A stretch of DNA of 64,000 bases, from NCBI RefSeq assembly GCF_946221935.1, contig NZ_CAMIGN010000014.1, positions 10,277 through 74,276 on the forward strand, in the 5' to 3' direction. Source of the DNA: an uncultured Corynebacterium sp. (GTDB lineage Bacteria; Actinomycetota; Actinomycetes; Mycobacteriales; Mycobacteriaceae). Shown here one piece after another: positions 55,755-62,883 of this stretch. Position 1 is the first letter of the stretch. Every line of letters begins with the position of its first letter. Below the pieces are notes generated by a model, which saw nothing but the letters and a program-made list of their open reading frames with translations, was not told the origin of the DNA and made no database searches. The translations under genes were made by a program, and so were the position numbers.

Positions 55755-57278
55755 CTACACGTCGAGTGCCAGGTACACGGTCTCCAGGTACTCCTCGATA
55801 CCCTCAAACCCACCTTCGCGCCCCAGACCGGACTGCTTCACGCCACCGAAGGGCGCAGAAGCATCCGACAGGGCACCCCGGTTCACGCCCACCATGCCGG
55901 CTTCCATTCGCTCGGCAAAGCGCAGCGTCTTTTTCATATCCTCACCCATGACATAACCCGCCAGTCCAAAGACCGTATCGTTGGCGATCTTTAGCGCCTC
56001 ATCATCACTGGAGACCCGCTGCACAGCAGCAACGGGGCCAAAGATTTCCTGGTTAGCAATCTCAAACTTGGGCGTCACACCCGTAAGCACCGTGGCGGGG
56101 TACCAGAAACCATTCGGATCCAGATCAGGGTGCGTCTCCCCCAGCTTCTCCAATGCCTCATTGCCGCCGAGAGCCACATGCGCACCCTCCTCAACGGCCT
56201 TCGCAACCATATCGCGCACGCCATCTCGCTGCTCCTCACTCACGAGCGGCCCCATCGTGGTCTTCGGATCAGTACCCGGCCCCATGACGAACTCGCTCAT
56301 CTTCTGGACCAACCCAGATTCAAATTCGTCGGCCAAAGACTCGTGGACGATGAAACGGTTAGCAGCCACGCACACCTGCCCTGCCCCACGCATCTTGGCC
56401 GCAATAGCCTGCTCCACAGCTTTGTTCACATTTGCATGTTCCAAAACGACGAAAGGTGCGTTACCACCAAGCTCCAGAGATGTACGGATCGTCTTCTTCG
56501 CTGCGGTAGCCGCCAGCGTTTGCCCCACCTCAGTGGAGCCGGTGAACGTCAGCTTGCGCAGGCGATCATCGTCCAGCAACGCGGAAACGCGACGAGCCGA
56601 AGACGTCGGCAGGACCTGGAACACCCCATCTGGAATACCCGCAATTCGTCCCAGCTCCGCGAAATACAGCATGGTCAATGGCGTGAGCTGAGCAGGCTTG
56701 GCAATCACGGTGCATCCCGCAGCCAACGCAGGAGCAAGCTTGCGGGTAACCATCGCCAGTGGGAAGTTCCACGGAGTAATAGCCAATACCGGCCCCACCG
56801 GACGGTGGGTAGTCACGATGCGTCCATTGCCTGCGGGCGCAACCCGATACTCGCCGCTAATAGCCGCGGTCCGCTCACTGAACCACCGCAGATACTCCGC
56901 AGCGTAAGTCACCTCGCCCTTCGAATCCGGTAGCGCACGTCCCAGCTCCAGAGACTGCAAAGCCGCCAATTGTTCAGCGTGCTCGTTTACCAGGTCGAAC
57001 AGCCGTCGCAAGATCTCGGAACGCTCCCGAGGTGCAGTTTCGCCCCACTCTGCTTGCACCTCCACAGCCTTTTCCATGGCCTCTCGCGCATCATCCTCTG
57101 TTGCCGCCGCGACTTCCGCGAAAGGCTTTCCCGTGGCTGCGTCAAGAACAGAAAAAGTTTCCTCTTCGGATCCAGCGCGCCAGGCTCCACCCAAGAACAA
57201 CCCCGTGGGCACCTCGAAGGTTTGTCCGGCTGCGCTCAAAGTAGTGCTGAAATCAGATGGAATGGTGAAAGAAGTCAT
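55755..57278 (-). CDS. gabD: NAD(P)-dependent aldehyde dehydrogenase, succinate-semialdehyde type
   Basis: 507 residues. Cofactor and catalytic motifs: ITPWNFPLAMVTRKLAPALAAGC, FTGSTEVGQ, SLELGGNAPF (general base Glu) and GAGQVCVAANRF (catalytic Cys). The C-terminus has VNRGALSDASAPFGGVKQSGLGREGG, typical of the GabD group. No gabT neighbour is present, so its aldehyde substrate is inferred only. A 23-base direct repeat lies just upstream (57290-57338). Confidence 0.85.
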   Translation of the reverse strand: MTSFTIPSDFSTTLSAAGQTFEVPTGLFLGGAWRAGSEEETFSVLDAATGKPFAEVAAATEDDAREAMEKAVEVQAEWGETAPRERSEILRRLFDLVNEHAEQLAALQSLELGRALPDSKGEVTYAAEYLRWFSERTAAISGEYRVAPAGNGRIVTTHRPVGPVLAITPWNFPLAMVTRKLAPALAAGCTVIAKPAQLTPLTMLYFAELGRIAGIPDGVFQVLPTSSARRVSALLDDDRLRKLTFTGSTEVGQTLAATAAKKTIRTSLELGGNAPFVVLEHANVNKAVEQAIAAKMRGAGQVCVAANRFIVHESLADEFESGLVQKMSEFVMGPGTDPKTTMGPLVSEEQRDGVRDMVAKAVEEGAHVALGGNEALEKLGETHPDLDPNGFWYPATVLTGVTPKFEIANQEIFGPVAAVQRVSSDDEALKIANDTVFGLAGYVMGEDMKKTLRFAERMEAGMVGVNRGALSDASAPFGGVKQSGLGREGGFEGIEEYLETVYLALDV

Positions 57279-57289
57279 GCCTCCACATA

Positions 57290-57338
57290 TACGCGCCTTC
57301 AGCGCCCACTACATTTACGCGCCTTCAGCGCCCACTAC
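57290..57338. repeat. Two tandem copies of a 23-base sequence
   Basis: TACGCGCCTTCAGCGCCCAC plus TAC occurs at 57290-57312 and again at 57316-57338, a 26-base period. It lies in the short region between the divergent gabD-like and pgi genes. It could be duplicated operator DNA or a recent slippage event. Confidence 0.85.
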
Positions 57339-57412
57339 GCAGACCACCACGCACCCGCGGCATTTCCACTACCGTGGAAAGTGACATTTGCAGTGATGAA
57401 AGGAGCCCGGCA

Positions 57413-59122
57413 GTGCCCATGCCACAACAACGCGAATCCGCACATAAGACTCGGGAGTGGAAGAAGCTCACCGAATACGCCGACGCAACACGCGGCACCC
57501 AACTGCGGGAGCTTTTCACCGAGCAGCCGGGGCGCTCCAGTGACATGACCTATAACGTTGGCCCGCTACATGTGGACCTGTCTAAGAACCTCATCGATGA
57601 GCGTGGTCTGCGACTACTGCTAGACCTGGCTCGCGCGCGTGGCCTGGAAGATCACCGCAGCGCCATGTTCGATGGCGAACACATCAATAGCACCGAGGAC
57701 CGCGCTGTACTACACACCGCGCTCCGCATTCCCGTGGATCGGGAGTTTAGTATCCCGGTTGATTCCGAAACAGGCGAGACACAAGACGTAGCCGCCGATG
57801 TACACGCCGTGCTGGGCCGCATGCGCGATTTCGCAAAGGCACTGCGCTCTGGCTCGTGGCAGGGTGTCACCGGCCACACCATCAAGCATGTGGTCAACAT
57901 CGGCATCGGCGGCTCCGATTTGGGCCCGGCAATGGCTGCACAGGCGTTGCGCCCGTACATGACGGCGGGAATTACGCCACACTTCATCTCCAATATTGAC
58001 CCTGCGGACGTGGCCGGCACCCTCGACGGACTCGATGCAGAATCCACGCTGTTCGTCATTGCCTCCAAGACCTTCACCACGTCCGAGACACTGGCCAACG
58101 CCCACGCCGCGCGCCGTTGGCTGCTGCAAAACCTCTCCGATGTTGGGGTTGAGGTCGAGGGAGATGACGCCATCCGCGACATCACTGCCAAGCACTTCGT
58201 GGCCGTATCCACCGCTGCAGAGAAGGTCCAGGACTTCGGCATCGACACGAAGAACATGTTTGAGTTCTGGGATTGGGTAGGCGGCCGCTACTCCGTGGAC
58301 TCCGCGATTGGCCTGTCGCTGATGGCGGCCATTGGCCCACAGGACTTCATGCGATTCTTAGAGGGTTTCCACGAGGTAGATGACCACTTCCGCACCGAGC
58401 CGTTGGAGATGAACATTCCGGTACTGATGGGCATGCTCGGTGTGTGGTACACGGACTTCCTGGGAGCACAATCGCATGCCGTGCTGCCGTACTCCGAAGA
58501 CATGGCGCGCTTCCCCGCGTACCTTCAGCAGCTGACAATGGAGTCCAATGGCAAGTCCGTGCAGCTGGATGGCACGCCGGTGGAAATCCCCTCAGGCGAG
58601 ATCTATTGGGGTGAGCCCGGCACTAACGGCCAGCACGCTTTCTTCCAGCTGCTGCATCAAGGCACGCACCTGGTTCCGGCGGACTTCATCGGCTTTGTGA
58701 ACCCGCACGACGATGCGGTTGCTGCGGATGGTTCCACCAGCATGCATGACATGTTGATGTCCAACTTCTTCGCCCAGACTCGCGTACTGGCCTTTGGCAA
58801 GAACGCAGAAGAGCTGGAGGAAGAGGGTGTGGCTCCTGAGCTCATCCCGCACAAGGTGATGCCCGGCAACCGCCCGACCACCACCATTCTGGCTAACAAG
58901 CTGACCCCGAAGGCGCTGGGCGCACTGATCGCCCTGTACGAGCACATCGTTTTCGTCCAGGGCGTGATCTGGGGCATCAACAGCTTCGATCAGTGGGGTG
59001 TAGAGCTCGGCAAGAAGCAGGCAAACGCACTGCTTCCTGCGGTTACTGGCGCGGAGCGCAGTGACGCCGGCGACTCCTCCACCGACGATTTGATCGCTTA
59101 CTACCGCCAGCACCGGGTCTAG
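57413..59122 (+). CDS. pgi: Glucose-6-phosphate isomerase
   Basis: 569 residues. Family motifs: NIGIGGSDLGPAMAAQAL, ASKTFTTSETLANA, WDWVGGRYSVDSAIGLSLM, GTHLVPADFIGF and the C-terminal VIWGINSFDQWGVELGK. The GTG at 57413 has AAGGAG 7 bases upstream, better placed than for the ATG two codons later. Entry enzyme of glycolysis after phosphorylation, paired functionally with pgm. Confidence 0.97.
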   Translation: MPMPQQRESAHKTREWKKLTEYADATRGTQLRELFTEQPGRSSDMTYNVGPLHVDLSKNLIDERGLRLLLDLARARGLEDHRSAMFDGEHINSTEDRAVLHTALRIPVDREFSIPVDSETGETQDVAADVHAVLGRMRDFAKALRSGSWQGVTGHTIKHVVNIGIGGSDLGPAMAAQALRPYMTAGITPHFISNIDPADVAGTLDGLDAESTLFVIASKTFTTSETLANAHAARRWLLQNLSDVGVEVEGDDAIRDITAKHFVAVSTAAEKVQDFGIDTKNMFEFWDWVGGRYSVDSAIGLSLMAAIGPQDFMRFLEGFHEVDDHFRTEPLEMNIPVLMGMLGVWYTDFLGAQSHAVLPYSEDMARFPAYLQQLTMESNGKSVQLDGTPVEIPSGEIYWGEPGTNGQHAFFQLLHQGTHLVPADFIGFVNPHDDAVAADGSTSMHDMLMSNFFAQTRVLAFGKNAEELEEEGVAPELIPHKVMPGNRPTTTILANKLTPKALGALIALYEHIVFVQGVIWGINSFDQWGVELGKKQANALLPAVTGAERSDAGDSSTDDLIAYYRQHRV

Positions 59123-59366
59123 CGCTAACAAGTGGGATAAGTGATTGGAGACACAGGATTGCTAACACGGAGGCCTGGGGCGTCGATATCTAATACGAAC
59201 CCCGCTTCCGAGTGGCTTGGAGCGTTGCTTGAAATGCTCTAGGCATTTCTTTCCCCACAAAAAGCGGGGGTTCGCCACTGTCCGAGATTCGCAGTCCTCG
59301 CCTTCCCAACAAGGCGGTGCACCGAAATCTGCTAACCCCATCGCGGGATCCCTTAATGGAGTGCCG

Positions 59367-59447
59367 ATGCTCCTGGCTGTCCCCCTTATGATTCCGTGGT
59401 TGGCGATTTATGCAATTTGGGTTGCCCTGCACCCTGGCCAAGGATAA
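59367..59447 (+). CDS. Possible 26-residue membrane peptide
   Basis: ATG with GGAG five bases before it, followed by 25 codons and TAA. Almost the entire peptide is hydrophobic (MLLAVPLMIPWLAIYAIWVA), enough to span a membrane once, ending LHPGQG. A longer frame upstream begins with TTG and reads like random sequence. Small hydrophobic peptides are easily produced by chance, so this is a weak call supported mainly by the ribosome site. Confidence 0.3.
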   Translation: MLLAVPLMIPWLAIYAIWVALHPGQG

Positions 59448-59520
59448 GCACTGTCCTTTCGCCGAGCAGGGCGAGAAGGTCGCGCCCAAAAGTTTAAGCG
59501 CAAGAAGATTTAAGCGCGAC

Positions 59521-59550
59521 AAAGGCTCCCCGCCGAAGCGGGGAGCCTTT
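59521..59550. terminator. Terminator downstream of the secreted EKP-repeat protein
   Basis: Perfect 12-base stem AAAGGCTCCCCG (59521-59532) with 59539-59550 and a 6-base loop. T-rich on both sides, so it may act in both directions; it lies 34 bases past the stop of the minus-strand gene. Confidence 0.8.
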
Positions 59551-59583
59551 AAAGTTGCTGCACTACCAGGGGATCAAACGTCC

Positions 59584-60342
59584 TTAGAACAGACCCTTGG
59601 TGGGCTTGTGCATCACGTCAGTGGTGGTGACTTCGCGGGAGTCAACGTTCTGGTCATTAGAGGTGGACTTGTCCTCCTCCAGACGACCGGTCTGCGTGAC
59701 GGTGATGTAGTTCACCAGGCGGCCCAGCTTGGTCTTGCCGTCGCCGAAGTTCAGGTTAGCCAGCAGCTTGGACTCACCCGGGTTGACCGGGTTGGACAGG
59801 GTGACCTCGAAGCTGCGGACAGACTTGGCCTTGTCGAAGCCCAGGTCGCGAGTGTATGCACCGTTGAACCAGCCCGGAGTGATCAGGCGGTCAACACCCT
59901 TTGGTCCCTTTTCGGTGTGAACGTCGATGCGGAAGGTGGTAGCCGGGAAGTCCTGGTAATAGATCTCGGAGCCAACGTTCTTAGCGGAGATGGAAACCAG
60001 GCCAGCGAAACCTGCGGACTTGCCAGCAGCAACGTGGATCTCAGGCTGCAGGTCGTACTTCTCGGCCGGAGCCTCAGCTTCCGGCTTCTCGGCAGGCTTC
60101 TCAGCCTCTGCCTCTGGCTTCTCAGCCTCTGCTTCTGGCTTCTCAGCGTCAGCGGCCGGAGCCTCTTCTGCTGGAGCTTCAGCGGGCTTCTCAGCCTCAT
60201 CGGCAGTGACATCGGTTGCTACTACGTCGTTGTTGAAGCCAGGGTCAACGGCGTCTTCTGCGAAAGCGTTGCCAGCGCCTGCGAAGGCGGTGGTCACACC
60301 AATAGCGGCAGCGAGGGTCAGGGAAGCTGCATTCTTCTTCAT
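59584..60342 (-). CDS. Secreted protein with EKP/EAEKPEA repeats
   Basis: 252 residues. Signal peptide MKKNAASLTLAAAIGVTTAFA ending in an Ala-x-Ala site (NAFA-ED). Then comes an acidic Ala/Glu/Pro/Lys repeat stretch (about 50-95, units such as EAEKP), which could span the cell wall. The remaining ~155 residues form an apparently globular beta-rich domain (SAGFAGLVSISAKNVGSEIYY, then RLITPGWFNGAYTRDLG), unrecognised. No LPXTG motif. AAGGA lies about 11 bases before the ATG. It follows the secreted gene at 60454 by 111 bases without a terminator, so both may be one transcript. Confidence 0.75.
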   Translation of the reverse strand: MKKNAASLTLAAAIGVTTAFAGAGNAFAEDAVDPGFNNDVVATDVTADEAEKPAEAPAEEAPAADAEKPEAEAEKPEAEAEKPAEKPEAEAPAEKYDLQPEIHVAAGKSAGFAGLVSISAKNVGSEIYYQDFPATTFRIDVHTEKGPKGVDRLITPGWFNGAYTRDLGFDKAKSVRSFEVTLSNPVNPGESKLLANLNFGDGKTKLGRLVNYITVTQTGRLEEDKSTSNDQNVDSREVTTTDVMHKPTKGLF

Positions 60343-60453
60343 GTGAGGGGGTTCCTTACTTTGTAGAGGTGCGGGTCGAAGCGTTGCGAGAGTTGATGCG
60401 AGATGAAGGTATTCAAGCGCTCCGACGCCACGGGAGTTTTAGCGAAGGGGGTT

Positions 60454-61347
60454 TTAAGCCTCTGCGGCTGCGTCGTCAGCAGGCTTGTCAGCAGCCTCGG
60501 AGTCGGCCGGCTTGTTTGCGGCAGCGTCATCGGCTGGCTTGTTGGCGTCGTCAGCTGGCTTCTCGGCCGGCTTGTTAGCCTCTTCAGCTGGCTTGTTGGC
60601 GTCGTCAGCTGGCTTCTCGGAAGGCTTCTCCGCATCCTCCGGCTTAGCCGGAACTGCGGAATCAGCCGGGTTGCCGTACAGCTTCATGTTGACCTGGTTC
60701 TTCACCGGGGTCAGAGCGGACCACGGGGTCGGGGTGGACCAGGTGCCGTTCGCCTTGCAGAACTGCTGGGTACCGGTCATGTTGATGGTGCGGAAGCCGT
60801 AGGTAGCCTCGCCGGTGTGGCCGGCCGGAACGTCGTACGGGCCGATCTTCTGGCCAACATTCCAGCTCAGGGAGTAGGAAGCCTCAGCGCCGATGCTCTT
60901 AGCCAGCTCGTAGGCAATTCCGACGCTGCCCTTGCCGCTCTTGGCAGATGCCTCGCCGCCCAGGTTTGCGCTGACCGTCTCGGTGCGGTCGCCCTTGATG
61001 CTGATGGTGATGGTCTGGGTCTTGGACAGTTCCTGGGTCAGCGGGATGGTGTTCTTGGACTGGTTGGTAGCAGAGATGGTGCCAGCCGGGGTGAACTTGT
61101 CGTCAACCTTGTAGACGACGGTGCGGTAATCCTCACCGGAGTTGCAGACCGGGTGCGGGTTCAGGATGTTGGCCTTGATGTGGTCGCTGCCGTGGGTGGT
61201 GTTGACGATCGGCAGGGTGGGGTTCAGCTTCGGGGTTTCCGGGTAGTGCTCTTCCTTGGTGATGGCAGATGCCGGAGATGCGACTGCAGCTGCAACGATG
61301 ACAGCAGCAGCGGCAGCACTTGCGCCGTTCTTCCACAGGTTCTTCAT
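60454..61347 (-). CDS. Secreted protein with aerolysin/ETX-like pattern and ADDANKP repeats
   Basis: 297 residues. Signal peptide (residues 1-28, ending ASPASA-IT). The central ~175 residues alternate Ser/Thr and hydrophobic residues: NQSKNTIPLTQELSKTQTI, then an amphipathic SANLGGEASAKSGKGSVGIAYE, then WNVGQKIGPYDVPAGHTGEA. This order (paired Thr-rich strands, amphipathic insertion strand, VPAG-x-T turn) resembles aerolysin/epsilon-toxin beta-pore-forming folds. That is a by-eye judgement without a profile search. The C-terminal ~80 residues are Lys/Pro/Ala/Asp repeats. Two cysteines (NPHPVCNSG and TQQFCKAN) could pair. GAGGAG precedes the ATG. Confidence 0.7.
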   Translation of the reverse strand: MKNLWKNGASAAAAAVIVAAAVASPASAITKEEHYPETPKLNPTLPIVNTTHGSDHIKANILNPHPVCNSGEDYRTVVYKVDDKFTPAGTISATNQSKNTIPLTQELSKTQTITISIKGDRTETVSANLGGEASAKSGKGSVGIAYELAKSIGAEASYSLSWNVGQKIGPYDVPAGHTGEATYGFRTINMTGTQQFCKANGTWSTPTPWSALTPVKNQVNMKLYGNPADSAVPAKPEDAEKPSEKPADDANKPAEEANKPAEKPADDANKPADDAAANKPADSEAADKPADDAAAEA

Positions 61348-62037
61348 GTTTTGTGCTCCTCTTGCACGCCCACTGGTCGAAAAATGCGGTCCGACTACAG
61401 CCGGTCCGCGTTAGCGAGTGCATTGGTGATGCTGCGATAGTGCACGTCGCTCTACTTCAAAGGGTCTTGCGAGTCTTCGCCCAGGTGGCTTTGTTCGAAT
61501 CAGGTTAAGGGGTGCCCTCGCCTGGGTGATGCTCGGTATTCGTGAGGACCGCACACCGCTCAGGCTCTGAGTGACGAGATCCAACTTTAGACCCTCGAAG
61601 CTTCTCATTGTTCGACAATTTTGCACCGCAGTACACCACATTCAATTCCAATGTCATCTTGCGTTAACCTCTAGTTAACCGTAGAAAACTTAGCCAACCC
61701 TTAAAACGCCTCTCAGGCGCGCCCGAAACGACATTCACTGTTGATGTACCCAATTCGAACTCGATTTCAATTAGCCTCAGGCCGCGACCATATAAAACTC
61801 GATCAAACTGTAGCCCCACCCTGTTCCCGCCGAACATTTCTCAAAATATAAGAACCCTCACCCCTTTTTCGAGCAAAACATTTCAACCATCAACCTGCGA
61901 TTCACCCCATAACCCCCACTTTAGTGAACTTTAGGTAAACTCTTCTCACCAGGCATTTCTTTAATGGACGCGCTACATTTTACCCCAATATGGGGTTATT
62001 GTATCTCGCTTCACTACCCCTGCTGGAGCTTCAATCC
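61348..62037. promoter_or_regulatory. Long AT-rich upstream region of the secreted-protein genes
   Basis: About 690 bases with no convincing gene on either strand. AT-rich from about 61600 to 61990. Two GTTAAC hexamers lie at 61663-61668 and 61674-61679. It must contain the promoter of the minus-strand secreted-protein pair, and the length suggests a long leader or several regulator sites. I found no known riboswitch fold. Confidence 0.4.
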
Positions 62038-62883
62038 TCAGTGCCCTTGACAGTTTGGGCACCACCAAATGATGCGCTCCAGCTCGCCTGCATCCAGTTC
62101 CGGATCTCCTTCAGCCCAGCGCCCGCCCAACGTCCCCTGCAAAATTGCCGCCCCACACCTCCGGCACGCTTTCCCTGCACGCCCAAACACCCACGTGCTG
62201 TACCCTGGCCGGCGATCTCCAGTAAAAACCCGGTGCGGTTCAAGACGGTTGTCCCACATCAATCGTCGCGCCATATCTATAGCCTTGGCGACGCCTTCTT
62301 CTCCCACTCTCCCGACTTCCACTTCCGGGTGCATTCCCACGAGGAACATCACCTCAGCGCGATACTCGTTGCCAATTCCTGCAACATTCTTCTGATCCAG
62401 CAAAGCAGCCCCCAGGGAGCGCGTGGGCCGTGCCATAATCCGCTTGATTGCCTCATGCCTTCCCACCGTCTCCCACTCATCCGCCAGAATGTCCGGCCCC
62501 AAATGCTCCACCACCTGCGGGAAGTCGGCAAAGGGAAAGACCCGCACAAATCCCAGATCGTGCCCTACGATCTCAATCTCTACCCCTCCCGGATGCTGCG
62601 GGCTGAAGCGCAATACAATGCGGGCACTGTAGCCAGGCCGACGCCAGCGTTCACCCGCCCGGTGAATCGCCCATACCCCCTCCATCTTCAGGTGGGTGTG
62701 GATCACCCGCTCCCCAATGTGCATAAATAGGTGTTTGCCATAGGGCCAGACCCGGTGCACTTCATCCCCATCAAAAGTCTCGGTCGCAAACCGCGGTACA
62801 CGAATATCCGTGTACCGCACCGTCCGCCCGGTCATCCATTGGAGTCGGTTGGAAAGTTGTAGAACGGAATCACCCTCAGGCAC
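62038..62883 (-). CDS. Fpg/Nei family DNA glycosylase (endonuclease VIII type)
   Basis: 281 residues from a GTG start giving MPEGDSV, with the catalytic Pro2 and Glu3. The helix-two-turn-helix segment includes QKNVAGIGNEYRAEV, and the C-terminal zinc finger has four cysteines (ACRRCG and WWCPNCQ). It resembles mycobacterial Nei2. It removes oxidised pyrimidines. Its start overlaps the stop of the lhr gene by 8 bases, so the two are translationally coupled repair genes. Confidence 0.93.
   Translation of the reverse strand: MPEGDSVLQLSNRLQWMTGRTVRYTDIRVPRFATETFDGDEVHRVWPYGKHLFMHIGERVIHTHLKMEGVWAIHRAGERWRRPGYSARIVLRFSPQHPGGVEIEIVGHDLGFVRVFPFADFPQVVEHLGPDILADEWETVGRHEAIKRIMARPTRSLGAALLDQKNVAGIGNEYRAEVMFLVGMHPEVEVGRVGEEGVAKAIDMARRLMWDNRLEPHRVFTGDRRPGYSTWVFGRAGKACRRCGAAILQGTLGGRWAEGDPELDAGELERIIWWCPNCQGH

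Larger units (their letters stand above)
59123..59583. other. Region downstream of pgi, mostly without genes
   Basis: Contains a hairpin GAAATGC/GCATTTC (59231-59249) that may end pgi transcription, and a long-range inverted repeat ACCCCGCTT/AAGCGGGG around 59199-59272. A possible tiny gene (listed separately) and the terminator at 59521-59550 are the other contents. Nothing else is convincing. Confidence 0.4.
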
